DNA of 36,984 nt from Azolla pinnata (GCA_037176905.1 JBBBWG010029477.1:1-36984), one strand, 5' to 3'; positions 1 to 11,190 are shown, numbered from the stretch's first letter. Translations and numbers: made by a program. Notes: generated by a model not told the origin, from the letters alone.

Positions 1-239
1 TAGTCCGAATCCCGTTCAGATAGGTCGGTCAACCTTTCAGGCCGGATCCCTTTCAGACCTGCCGATTCCTCCGAAGCTGATTCCATTCCAGATTCTGCCT
101 AGGGACGGTTTTCTTCACGATAACGTTTTAATTTCAGATCTATAATTTGATTGGTTAAAAATATGATTCAAAATATTTGGTTAATTTCTTAAAAGTCCAG
201 CACCCGACTAGCCTACATCCAACTATGTATTAGTACAAC
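1..239. other. Unannotated leader of window
   Basis: No open reading frame of note and no recognisable element. Short direct similarities (CCGAATCCCGTTCAG-like and CCGGATCCCTTTCAG-like) lie in the first 60 bases, but they are too short to interpret. Confidence 0.4.
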
Positions 240-1200
240 ACATTTGTAGCAAACACGCACTACATTAGCCTTAAAATGTCCAACAAACAAGTAGTAAATC
301 AGTAGTTTAAACGTAGCAAAATTGTAGTGAATAAGCGTCTATTTTGCCATAAATTAGCGTCAAATTTTCAATAAACATAGCGTCAAATTTGCAGTAAGAC
401 TCGTGTAAATTTTGCAGTAAAACTCACATAAAAAATGCAGGAAAACTTGCGACAAACTTACAGTAAAGCACGTGTAATAAATGCAGTAAAACTCATGTCA
501 ATATGATAGTAACCCTCGCATAAAAAATACAATAAAACTCACGGCAAACTTGTAGTAAACCTAGCGTAAAAAACACTATAAATCTTGTCAAATTTGTAGT
601 AACAAACACTTCAAAAATGCAATAAACCTCATGTCAAAATAACAAAAAAAATTGCATCAAATTGGCAATAAATAAGCAGTAAAACTCGCGTCAAATTAAC
701 TATGCAATTCGCTACTACAAAGTAGTAAATAGTGCATCAATATAACAGTAAATATCACGATAAGCTTGCAGCAAATTTTGCGTCAAAAGTGTAGTAAAGT
801 TAGATAATATTAGCATCAAAGATGCAACTAAATTTGTGCCTATATTGCAGTAAAGCTAGCATCGGGGAAGTAGTAAATTTCGTGGCAAACAAGTAGTAAA
901 TTTAGCATAAATAACACAACAAACTCGTAGTAAAAGACCCAGTAAACTCGTGGTAGTATTCCTACTAATTTCGCAACAAAACTCACGGTAACACTCACAA
1001 ATATAGCAGCAAAGCTTTCGGCAATGGTCGCGGTAGTACGTCCAAAAAAAATTGCAGTAAAGGTCGTGGCAAAATTCGTGGCAACTACATGACAAAATTT
1101 TTATTTTCTTTCCTGCGAATTTTGACATGTTTTTTTATGAACTTTTGTTGAACAAATTTCGCAGCAAAATACGTGGCAAACTCGCCAATACCTTGTAGTG
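240..1200. repeat. Degenerate 22-23 bp minisatellite
   Basis: About 960 bp consists of loosely conserved tandem units of roughly 22-23 bp. The core reads GCAGTAAAACTCGCGTC followed by an A/T-rich AAATTT segment. Clear units include GCAGTAAAACTCACATAA, GCAGGAAAACTTGCGACA and CAATAAAACTCACGGCAA. Every copy is diverged, so the array is old. The 90-codon minus-strand frame inside it is Cys-rich only because of the repeat and is not a gene. Confidence 0.8.
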
Positions 1201-1719
1201 GTTGTGATGCATTTACATTACGAACATTGAGTAATTTGATATGTTAATCTTATACACCCAAACTAGAAGTGATACACCTAAAAGAGGTGTATGATTTTAA
1301 AAGATATGCACAAGGTACAGATGATGGTAATAGTAAAGTTTTTGCTCCACTACATAACATCAATTTTAATCATGTATTTTTTATAAAATGATTTGAAGCA
1401 GATAATCCAACAATGTTATATGCAAAACAATATTTGATCATCAACCCAATGGGAACCATTGTGCGGTTGTTTTTTATTGAAATTGCCAATTTCTACAGTA
1501 ATACATGGTGCTAAGCAGATGTCATATGAGGACTGAAATATTTTAACCATGAATTGTGAGTTGTCAGATAAACAACAGTTTTTAATACAATCTTTAGAAG
1601 TGAAAAGGAAACATATAGAACATACAAAAAAGTATGTTGGGAATCAAGATGTTTGATGGTGGGATATTTTCTTTGTTCATGGAGCTCTCCATATGTCAAG
1701 GGATTTGGGGAGTGGGGGT
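1201..1719. other. AT-rich non-coding stretch
   Basis: No gene seen. The minus-strand frame that runs out of the adjoining zinc-knuckle relic continues a short way into 1511-1719 without recognisable domains, so the 3' remainder of that relic may lie here. Confidence 0.4.
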
Positions 1720-2290
1720 TCTTGGTGTCTTCTCTACAAGATCTTGTCATCAATTTTTTCTCCTCGATTGTTCTCTTGTTTGGACAATCTTTGACGATGT
1801 GCCCTTCTTTACGACAGAAAAAGCATTGGCTTGGAAGGCCAATATACTCTACTCATTGCCCAAGAACATTTCTTTCCACTCTAGATAGCAGTATGACCCA
1901 TGGTAGTTTGTTAGTTGTCGAAATCAAGATCTTGATTCTTGGTATTCCCTCATTTTTCTTGACATAGTCAACCATCATCTCTGGTTCATCCACCAAAGTG
2001 CCAATCTTTCCTCCTATTTGATTAGAGGAGTGGCAAATAGTCCTTTGGGAGACCAGGGAAGATGGCTATGTGCTAACACAACTTGTTTCCCTTGGCCATG
2101 ACTTCCTTGGGGCAAAATCCTTGCTTCCATTCCATAAAAAATACTTTCGAGTTCTTAAGGTTGAGCAAATTTTGGGCTAGCAACATTTCTACTAACTTGG
2201 GGGAATCAAGCCCAAGACGTAAGAAGCCCTTTCCGAGAATCCTTACGTCCCTAATGGCTCCTATCTCGTTGTGTAATGTCGTCAAAATCT
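1720..2290 (-). pseudogene. Retroelement relic: DUF4283-like plus CCHC zinc knuckle
   Basis: Read on the minus strand, 2285-2073 encodes a segment (VFFMEWKQGFCPKEVMAKG) like the end of the DUF4283 domain found in plant LINE-type and related retroelement proteins. Further along (about 2060-1750), after at least one frameshift and stops, come pieces such as FPGLPKDYLPLL and EYIGLPSQCFFCRKEGH, then IVKDCPNK. The spacing C-x2-C-x4-H-x4-C is a CCHC zinc knuckle. This order (DUF4283, GLP linker, knuckle) is the usual one in that family. The copy is broken by stops (one at the Q-stop-V before EYIGLP) and has no reverse transcriptase nearby. I infer a dead, 5'- and 3'-truncated insertion. Confidence 0.65.
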
Positions 2291-2700
2291 AGTGTTGCAA
2301 CAATCCTCGATTAAGCCTCGCTTTGTAGAGTTTGCAAATGAATGAGACTTTCTTAAGTCTGTCATGTTCCTTCTCGAGCCTCTACATATTTTCTAGCAAG
2401 AAATAGATGGCAAGTTGCTACTCCTGCAAGTCTAATTCTATTGAGAAGGTTCCTGGGTCCGCCAATTCTCCCTCCGCCTCTTCGCGCTTTTCTTCGAGTT
2501 TTTAGCAATGGCTAAACCTGCGCAACCTCCCTTTCTCCCTCTCCCTCTCCCTCTCCCTCTCCCTCTACCTTAAGCTCGGGTTCTCCTTCACCCTCCTACT
2601 CTAGATCCGATTCCCAAAGACAGACCTGGAGCAACACTAGAGAAAATCACGAGGCACTCAGTGGGCGACATGCTGTAATATATTTGTGCCAATCTCTCAC

Positions 2701-2745
<45 letters not shown>

Positions 2746-4666
2746 AACTACCATTTGCATCAACCGCCTTAGATGTGAAGCTCCATAGCTTCAAATGTTA
2801 CTGTTCTTTTACTTTAATTTGAAGTTATGGAGCTTGACCATCAAGTCGTGCTTGATCGATGATGACCTTTTCCAACATTGTGGAATTTTAAACAAATGTA
2901 GTAATATTATTTCAATGGTTAGTAGTCTATAGAGTTGTACCTATAGGAGTACAAATACAATTAACTAGTATCTAACTATAGTGTCAACTTTATGAGCAAC
3001 ACATAGAGACCTAATATCATTGTTTGTATGATTATAAGTATGAATAACGAGTTTTTTCATGAAGCCCCTCCGAACCCCCCTCCTTGAGCAAGTGAAATTG
3101 TTACAATTACCATCATGTGATAAATAATCATCAGGAGTTATATGTAACCTTTGGGTGTGTCGTGGCCTTTAGGTGTTTTGATCAATAATTAATGAGTGAT
3201 ATCCACAAAGTATACATAATAAGTTTTTCACATTTTATTGTCATGGTTCATAGTGGGTACTTTGTGTATAGTGGAGAATGTCATCTGATTTTTATCAAGT
3301 AAAAAGACATTTTTATATATTTAATTTAGAGATAATAAAGCACCGCAATTATTTCAATCTCATATTCTTACTATTTATATGACACAACATCCTTCCTAAA
3401 GCATAGTATTAATATACCAAATATGTGAAATTTCTTTTCTAAACCAATGATGTGGCACATCTAGAAAGCTAGATGGACTAAGAAGGTCTTTAAAGATAAT
3501 CATGTTCATGAAGTATAAGTAATGAAAGATATACTTTGAGAGACTAGTTAGATGATATTTTTTTTAAAGAAAAAATCTTTGGAGTTAATATAAAAGAAAA
3601 AAATGTTTGAGGGCTATAAACGTTGCAATTTCATAACCAAAGTAAGGGATATTATAATTTATTACAAACTCCCTCATTCTGTGAAAAAGGGAAAAGGCAT
3701 CTAGGAATTGTATAATTCCATTTAGGTTGTAATCTATCGACCATGTAGAAGGGCCATGGTGCCTTAATATTGTGGAAACCAAGCTATTGAGTTACAACAA
3801 TATTCATGTCTCATTAGATGCTTTCGAAACCAACCTCGGAGTGCATGTATGCATTATTAGTCTCCTTTCCTTTAAATACCTTTGTATAGTTATTCTTCCA
3901 AATTGTCCACAATATTATTTCACTTAGGAAGTCACAAACCTCTTATAGTTTCAGAGAGTATTTTTTGTTTAAATAAGAGTATAATGGGTGGATTGAGAAT
4001 TTTCCCCTTTGTGTACACAATGTTATGAATCCTTTGGACTTGCACTACTAGAGACGACCAAGCTACCACCCTCTATGACAACAATAATTTAATTTTTATC
4101 ATCACAAAAGCCCACAACAGTCTCCGCTATTATTGATTGTGTGTACGGATAAAGTTATCAAGTAATATCTAGCATTTTATATTAAACGAAAAGATAACCC
4201 TTTTTACATAATAAATAATGACGAAACCAAATGGAATTAAACAACACACATGTGGTTATTTTCATCACCAATTACATGACAGATGGAACCTATTTTTATA
4301 CTTTGAATATCTTTATGGCCATTTAACTAACGATAAGGTATTTATTGAGAAAAAAAAGATTACTTGTGACAACATATATATTAGCTTCAACTCTTTTAAC
4401 ATTTTTTAGTGTACAAGCTTGACAAGAAAACTTAAAAATACAAAGGTAAATACTTAATGACCTAACAACAAATTTTATAGATGTAAAACAAGAGTTGGCT
4501 TCAACATCTAAGAGAGATGAAAGGATCTATTTACGTGTGAACTTCTATTTGGAGTTGTAAAAACTTGTATTGGGCACATGGAGATTAATCAACGAGCCAA
4601 AAGCGATAAAACGCATGGAGTCGTGGGAAGGTTTTAGTGGTCATGCGGTGTGTAGGACCGACGAGA
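2291..4666. other. AT-rich intergenic region with simple repeats
   Basis: No gene recognised over about 2.4 kb. It contains a CTCCCT hexamer run (about 2526-2570) and a CT dinucleotide run (about 2696-2741). The rest is AT-rich, with only short chance frames. Confidence 0.6.
2696..2741. repeat. (CT)n microsatellite
   Basis: Nearly perfect CT dinucleotide run of about 45 bp, preceded about 130 bp upstream by a (CTCCCT)n run. Confidence 0.9.
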
Positions 4667-5005
4667 ACTTATGCACTGGTGATAGGACTAACGAGCAACA
4701 TCTAAGGGAGTTTGCAATGTATATTCCATGTGAAGTCAAGTCAAGTGCAAGTCGGGTCAACTCAAGTCAAGTTTGAAAGTAAACAGGTCAAGTCAAGTGC
4801 AAGTTGGGTCAAGTCGCATTGCATGAACAACAACAACTTATGCATTGTTGATAGGACTAACGAGCGTTTAGGGGGGTTTGTAATGTACAGTACACGTGAA
4901 GTCAAGTAACGTGTGAGTCGGGTCAACCCAATTTAGGTTCAAAATCAATAGGTCAAGTCAAGCACAAGTTGAGTCAAGTCAGGTCCTGCGGTCAAAGTCA
5001 AGGGG
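4667..5005. repeat. 169-bp tandem duplication rich in GTCAA pentamers
   Basis: ACTTATGCACTGGTGATAGG at 4667 recurs as ACTTATGCATTGTTGATAGG at 4836, giving a period of 169 bp. Both copies continue with GACTAACGAGC, a GTGAAGTCAAGTnA segment and runs of GTCAA/GTCAAGT/GTGCAAGT. A further purely pentameric run extends to about 5035. Short frames through it are repeat artefacts. Confidence 0.8.
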
Positions 5006-5062
5006 ACGTAAAGTCAAGTCAAGTCAAGCTTCGAAACCCTAAATCAAGACAAGACAAAATCG

Positions 5063-5083
5063 CGGGCAAACGGAAATTCCCGC
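5063..5083. promoter_or_regulatory. Pair of E2F-like sites upstream of VIM
   Basis: CGGGCAAA at 5063-5070 (TTTGCCCG on the minus strand) and ATTCCCGC at 5076-5083 each fit the plant E2F consensus WTTSSCSS. They lie 5 bp apart in opposite orientation, about 240-260 bp upstream of the VIM start codon. UHRF1/VIM-type genes are known S-phase genes, so paired E2F sites make sense here, but activity is inferred. Confidence 0.5.
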
Positions 5084-5135
5084 CCAAAACGAATTTTTGA
5101 ATTGAATTCAAACTGCCTCTCCTTCGCGTCTTGTC

Positions 5136-5138
<3 letters not shown>

Positions 5139-5178
<40 letters not shown>
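5139..5178. repeat. (AG)n microsatellite in VIM promoter/leader
   Basis: About 20 AG units, followed by GATA/CAGA-rich sequence (5200-5225). GA/CT runs are common in plant core promoters and 5' leaders. Confidence 0.85.
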
Positions 5179-5182
<4 letters not shown>

Positions 5183-5283
5183 TGCGCCATGGTTAGACAG
5201 AGATAGATAGACAGATAGATTGAGAGATCGAGAGCTCCATCGTCAGACAGATATTGCCAGATTGATTAGATTTGTGGTAGAGT

Positions 5284-5300
5284 TAGGGTTAGGGTTAGGC
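5284..5300 (+). repeat. Short TTAGGG repeat in VIM 5' leader
   Basis: Three tandem TTAGGG-like units lie 24-40 bp upstream of the VIM start codon. They contain the telobox core (AAACCCTAA-like on the other strand is only partial). Confidence 0.6.
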
Positions 5301-5323
5301 ATCGTGTTGGTGACGAAGGCGCC

Positions 5324-8300
5324 ATGATGGAGCTCCCTTGCGACGCCGATGGACGATGTATGGTCTGCAAGGTCATTCCTTCCGACGCTCACGTGCTCCT
5401 CTGCAACAGCTGTAGCAGCCCATGGCACATGGCTTGTCTCCATCCCCCCATGGCCTCCGTTCCAACCGGCGATTGGGCCTGCCCCGATTGCGACCTATCC
5501 CCTTCTGATGGAGCACTTTCCGAAGCTACCATGCAAGCACAGCAACCGTTCCCTGCCAAAGCCGGTGCTGCAGGAGAGAGCGCTGACCTTTTGAGCCAGG
5601 TGCGCGCGATTCGAGCGGATCCTAACCTCTCAGAGCAAGAAAAGGCGAGGAAATGCCAGGATGTGATGAGCAAGAAAGGGGCTATGGCGAACAACGGCAA
5701 GGGAGGATCTGCCACGGCAACGGAAGACAAGAAGAAAGTGCACAAGATGCTTCAGATCTTTGACGAAAATCTCAACTGCACATTCTGTATGCAGCTCGCT
5801 GATCGACCTGTGACGGTATCTCTTCCTTCTTTACCTCCTGATTTTGTTTAGGCACAGTCAGAGTTTCAGCTTTACCTATTAAACATCTTCTTTTTATTAC
5901 GTTTATTCCTCTGTTTCCATCTTTCATTTGCTATATGAGTTTTTGTTCCAAGCTGAATATCCATAATCTGGCAATGATTCTGTTCTTTTTTCCCTCGTTC
6001 AAAACCACTGTTGCATTTCCTCGTTTGATTTTGTACATATATATCAAAACTTTTTCCGTCTTTATTCTTGCTGTTGGTGTCTCATGTCTTCTAATGATTA
6101 TTCACATTTCTTCTGAGCAACCATTTTTCGTTCCTTGTTCTGTTCGGGGGCAACGCATTGAAGGGTGCAAAATGCGTCATTGTATTTTGTATTTAACAAC
6201 CGGGACCTTCATGTTGTCTTCCTTAGCCTCTTTCGACTGCCAAGTTTAATAATACAACTGGTCTAATATGTATTCTTCTTTTACATTCTGAGTCTTCTGT
6301 TTATCAGCGCCTTAAGTACTGCTAGACCTGGTCTCAGACATGTGAAAAGCTAATCAGATTCATTCATATCTAAATTTAATGCTGCGGCTTGCCTGCTGGA
6401 GTCATGTATGAATTTTCTAAAAGTATTGATGCAAAACATCGTCCTGAACAGTGCCAGTATCTTGAAAAGGATGGTTTGAAAGCATTCACTGGATCTATGT
6501 TCTGAATCATAATTTTTATCATCAATTATATGTATTGATTTTCTCTGGGTTCTCACATCTTTTCTGAAATTCCTGCAAATTTGCTGTAGGGTTCCTTTTT
6601 TCTACATTTGGATTTTATTTATTAGGACTCATCTTTGAATGTTTACTATGGTTAGCTTACAAGAAAACATTTAGTGGTTTCACATCCAGACATCAATAAT
6701 CTAGGATTTGGTAAGAAAGCTCGTGCTGCATTCATGCCCAGACGCTATCATTTTCTTATCGTCAGTAATCTAAAATGCACTGGAAGCAGAAGTGTAGCTT
6801 CCATCAAATGTAATTGTAGAGTATTCCTTTTTTATACAGTTTGTTTTGTAGTCACAAAAAATATGTGTTTACATGATAAAAAGGCCATGCTTACTTGCAG
6901 TTTATCAAGACTTTATAAAGAGGGATTCTGGTTTTGTCACTACGTTGTAATTAATATTAAGGATAATAAATCCGTGGTAATTCTTGCAGACTCCTTGTGG
7001 CCACAATTTCTGCTTGAAATGCTTTCAACGCTGGGTTGCGCAAGGAAAGAAAGAATGTGGCAAATGCCGCACACCAATCCCTGCAAAGATGGCTAGTCAG
7101 CCCCGCATCAATTCTGCCCTTGTTGTTGCCATAAGAATGGCAAAATCTTCATCATCCACCTCAGCTCATGGACCACCTAAACCATATCATTATATTCAAA
7201 ATCAAGACAGGCCTGACAAATGTTTTACCACTGAGAGGGCCAAAAAGGCAGGGAAAGCAAATGCCTCAAGTGGCAAGATATTTGTGACTGTGCCTCCTGA
7301 TCATTTTGGTCCTATTACAGCCGAGAATGATCCTGAAAGAAATCAGGGTGTTTTGGTAGGGGAAACATGGGAAGATCGCTTGGAGTGTAGGCAGTGGGGG
7401 GCTCATCTTCCTCATGTTGCAGGGATTGCTGGACAATCTGAGCATGGTGCCCAGTCAGTTGCACTGTCTGGTGGATATGAAGATGATGAAGATCATGGTG
7501 AATGGTTTCTTTACACTGGCAGGTGGGTAGGTGGCATGCCACTGGTTATTCCTTGCTGATGGTATTTGTGTGGATTTGGTTTTCCTGACTTTCGTTTCGT
7601 GAAATTATGTTCATGCTGTGCTTGGACTTTGCAGCGGTGGACGAGATCTGAGTGGTAACAAAAGAACCAATGATAAACAATCTTTTGATCAAAAGTTTGA
7701 AAAAAGCAATTTGGCTCTAAAAGTTAGTTGCAAAAGAGGTTATCCAGTTCGAGTAGTAAGGTGAGTTTTTCCAGTCTTTCCTTTACGCATTCTGCTGCTT
7801 CAACGTTGGAAGCTCACCCTACCGAATTTACTGCTCTGAAATTGTTTGGAAATGGTGTGAATACCAAACGTTAATAGTTCGAATTATTAAATAAATGACT
7901 AAAAGTTAGTTGCAAAAGAGGTTATCTAGTTTGAGTTGTAAGGTGAGTTTTTCTGGCCTTTCCCTTATGCATTCTGCTCACCGTATCAAACTTACTGCTC
8001 TGAAATTGTTTGGAAGTGGTGTGAGTACCGAACATTACTAGTTTTGATTATTAAGTAAATGGTATGTGCTACTTGATCGAATTTTTTTGTTTATTTCAAA
8101 TCGGAGGAACCTTAAGCCATGTGTTCTGGGAATGATGGAACACTTGAATTTAGTTTTCAACTCATACAAATAAAGTTGGTCTTTAAGTTTCACTCTAATT
8201 AGCCAATATAATGTCTTACAGATCTCACAAGGAAAAGCGATCCTGTTATGCCCCTGAAAGTGGTGTGCGATATGATGGTATTTATCGTATTGAGAAGTGT

Positions 8301-11190
8301 TGGCGCAAAAAAGGAATCCAAGTAGTATAGTGAATCCTGCTGTAATTGTTTGTGGTTGGTTTGGTGCAGCAGACCTTTTAATTTAATTTGACTCAAAACA
8401 TCTTTGGAATAGGGATTCAAGGTTTGCCGCTACTTGTTTGTGAGGTGTGATAATGAACCTGCACCTTGGACTAGGTAGCATATTGTTTCTCTTGTAATTT
8501 GGTTAATAATTTTCAAGCTTACTTGATAGAATTGATGTCAATGGGCGAATGAATATGTTGTGTCAGTGATGAGATTGGGGATAGACCTAGACCATTACCA
8601 GAAATAAGTGAGCTCGCTGATGCAGTTGATATTACAGAAAGGAAAAGCATAACTTCGTGGGATTGGAAGGTAGTCTGACTCTTCATGATATATCGTAAAT
8701 TGTACCACCTTTTGCATGCATTTTCTTGTCATCTAGTTGAAAAGGTTTTTAATAATGTCTTGTTTTGAAACATTTCTGTAATGTTATTGTTTGAAGATGA
8801 AACGATAGGCGAAGGGATTCTAGTTTGTTGATAGGAAGCTTTTGTTAACCGAAGTAGGTTTAAATGCATTAATTACTTTTTATACCATTTATAAGTGGTG
8901 TGGCGTTATTATCCTCACTATTTCCACTAGTTCACTTTTAAATGAAACTCTAGTCAAACAAATACGGTTCAAATATTTGAGATTTGTATGGTAGGTCTGT
9001 ATTGATTTTAATAGTACGAGCATGGACTGTATGCTTTTGTTCAATGCTAACAAGTATATTAAGTTCTTGTTACTGGATTTGTTGGTTCCATGTTTTTTGG
9101 TGATTATGTTTTAAGGAGGATGAAGGAGTGTGGGGATGGGTTACAGCACCACCTACTAGTAGGAAGATTGATGATGGCACCACAGGTTTGAGGGGCGGAA
9201 CAAGAAAATCATTAACTATCGGACAACGATTGCTCAAAGGTAATGCACTTGTGATGGGTGATTTGCTATGGTACAAGGTGTGCATTTGAAGTTATTTGGA
9301 GTTTTAGTCTAACTAGCAAATAAGAGCTCCTCATTATGAACATGCTCTCAAGTAAGAAGAAATGAACGCATCACAGCCATGAGCTAAGGAGAAGAGAGGC
9401 ATACAAAACTGTTTTAGTGTCATTAGATATAGCCTTCTAGTTCATTTTTTCAGAGCACAGTAGAGGGGTAGACTTCTAAATATGAGATTTTCTTTGCTTA
9501 CCAAATGACTGCTTGACATGCTATATAAATGGGAGTTGCTCGCCCCTTTCAAGAATGTCTGAGATATGCAGCCAAGTGTCCCAGATCCGTACTGATAGCC
9601 CGTAGTCAGCGAATGATTTGTTGCTATTTAATGTTCTCTTTAAGCAATTATGGAGCAAAGTCAACATATTGTCAAGTTTGGCTTTTGCGCTGTACAGAAT
9701 TCGGTTGTGGACTATGCAAGAAGGTGCTGATGCAACCTCTCTCGACACCATGTGGTCACAACTTTTGCAAATCTTGTCTCTTATCAACGTTTTCAGGCCA
9801 AAAGGATATTCGAGAACGCACAGGTGTGGGTGGGCGCTCTTTGCGTGCACAGAAGATCGTTAAACGTTGCCCATCATGTCTAGCAGACATCAGCGACTTC
9901 TTAAGCAGTCCACAGGTCGATTTTCTATTTCTTACACTGTAGTTATTGTATCCTCTCCTTATATTATGTTATTATGTTGGTGATGGATGCGCAGGTTAAT
10001 AGGCAAATGGAAGATTTGATCCAGTCACTTAAGGAGGAAGATTCCGATTGTGAAAATAAGGCTACTGATAAAGAGAAGGATCTGCTTCCATTACAAGCAG
10101 ACGATGGGGAGATTGACACCATTGATGATGAATCATTTAATTGTACTGAATGTATATCATCAGATGAACCTGAAAATATATCCGATATATCTGTTAATGG
10201 TAATGGAAGGATGAGCAGTGAAAGCAGCACAACAAACAATAAGGTAACGCTAGATACAGCCAAGGAAAAAGCATTTTTGGAAGTTTGTGCCAGGTTTGCG
10301 ACCTATTCTGAAGGGCTATTGCGCAGTATGCTGGTAAAAGCATTACGCATAGAGTGTATTATAATGGATGTAGTTTTACTGTGTTAGAAGCTTATTATGT
10401 CCGTGTTATACAGGCCGATCAAGATGGAGATGTGAGTGAACTTGAAAGCATGCTGAAAGCTTTGCAAAAGCAAGACAAGAGAAAACCAAAACAGGGGAAG
10501 CCGCAAGGATCTAGCAATGTTTGCAATATGTCCAGGGAGGAAGAAACAAGCGAGCTGGATAATGATATACAGACACGTGGGCAGAAGCAAACTAAACCTC
10601 TGTATACCTCCAACGGTTCGAATGCCTCCTCACAAGAAAGAAAAACAGGAGAGAGAAAGGATGGGAAGAAAGTTAAGAAGGAACCAAATGGGCATGCAAA
10701 CACTGGCTGCTATGCTTCTTCAGAGATAATAGAAGAATCGGATGAAGGAATACAAACCGATGAAATCAAGAAAGCAAAGCAGCAAACAAGCAGTGATTGC
10801 ACCGTATCAGAGGACGGGGTCGTGGATAAACCAGCCGAAAGCTTGGAGAAGAAAGGAAGGATGACCAGAGCACAAACATCGAGCAATGGTTGCCATGGAT
10901 ACGGAGAAGAGCAGACGAAGGAAGTGTCTAAGAAAGGAGGAAAGATGATGATGACAAGAGCAAGGCGGGCAAGCCTTGGTTGTAGTGATTCGGGAGAGGA
11001 CATGGTAGAAGAAATGAATGTGGGTAAAAAGGAAGGACGAAAGCTAACAAAAGAGGCACCAAAACAAGAATCAAGCAATGGCTGCAATGCATCATTAGAC
11101 GAGAAGATAAGAGGGAAGAGGACCCGCAAAGAAAGTGCAGATGTGGTAACAACACCACCCAGGCAGTCAAAAAGGAATAGAAAAGCTTAA
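5324..11190 (+). CDS. VIM/ORTH (UHRF1-type) E3 ubiquitin ligase, PHD-RING-SRA-RING
   Basis: Orthologue of the VARIANT IN METHYLATION/ORTHRUS family: nuclear proteins whose SRA domain binds methylated DNA and whose RING fingers act as E3 ligases, needed to maintain CG methylation. Exons: 5324-5815, 6990-7522, 7635-7760, 8222-8321, 8413-8474, 8567-8669, 9116-9239, 9698-9915, 9995-10333, 10414-11190. All junctions keep frame and give about 957 residues. PHD finger about 12-57 (CMVCK, CNSCSSPWH, CPDC). RING1 about 152-192 (CTFC, TPCGHNFCLKC, CGKC), split by intron 1 exactly as RPVT|TPCG. SRA about 262-415 (VPPDHFGPI, GYEDDEDHGEWFLYTGSGGR, VRYDGIYRIEKCWRK, YLFVRCDNEP). RING2 about 517-580 (CGLC, TPCGHNFCKSC, CPSC). 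The charged C-terminal tail (about 587-957) is far longer than in Arabidopsis VIM1 (about 645 residues in total) and is built of degenerate repeats. The second of the two opening Met codons (5327) could also be the start. The family assignment is firm. The exon 9 to 10 junction is chosen by frame, and reading on at 10333 would add 18 residues and stop. Confidence 0.92.
5816..6989 (+). other. VIM intron 1
   Basis: 1174-bp intron (GTATCT...TTGCAG) interrupting RING1. It contains two chance frames (around 5935-6249 and 6674-6989) with no homology that I recognise, and is T-rich as plant introns are. Confidence 0.8.
7717..8065 (+). repeat. Tandem duplication of exon-3 end and splice donor within VIM
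   Basis: Copy A (7717-7898) spans the last 44 bases of exon 3, its GTGAGT donor and 138 bp of intron. Copy B begins at 7899 and repeats the same series with scattered substitutions and a deletion of about 17 bp: AAAAGTTAGTTGCAAAAGAG, then AAGGTGAGTTTTTC, then ACTGCTCTGAAATTGTTTGG. The period is 182 bp. Copy B therefore carries a decoy exon end plus an intact GTGAGT donor inside the intron. Copy A remains the coding one: it keeps Pro-Val-Arg-Val-Val, whereas B would give Leu-Ser-Ser-Leu-Ser-Cys. Confidence 0.85.

Noticed and set aside
240..1200. Regular spacing reminiscent of a CRISPR-type array
   Set aside because: Units are contiguous, diverged and without distinct unique spacers, in a plant nuclear context. 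It is a degenerate minisatellite.
4045..4411. CACTA-type transposon (CACTACTAGAGAC at 4045 and TTTTTTAGTG at 4402)
   Set aside because: Beyond the five terminal bases the ends do not match as inverted repeats, and the 3-bp flanks (TTG, TAC) are not a target duplication.
5816..6989. Plus-strand frames of 104 and 140 codons inside VIM intron 1
   Set aside because: The RPVT|TPCGHNFC junction shows that the region is intronic, and the frames have T-rich intron composition and no motifs.
10334..10387. Alternative end of VIM at the exon 9 read-through
   Set aside because: A GTAAAA donor and CAG acceptor restore a long open frame whose charged composition continues that of exon 9. The short read-through would be an unspliced form.
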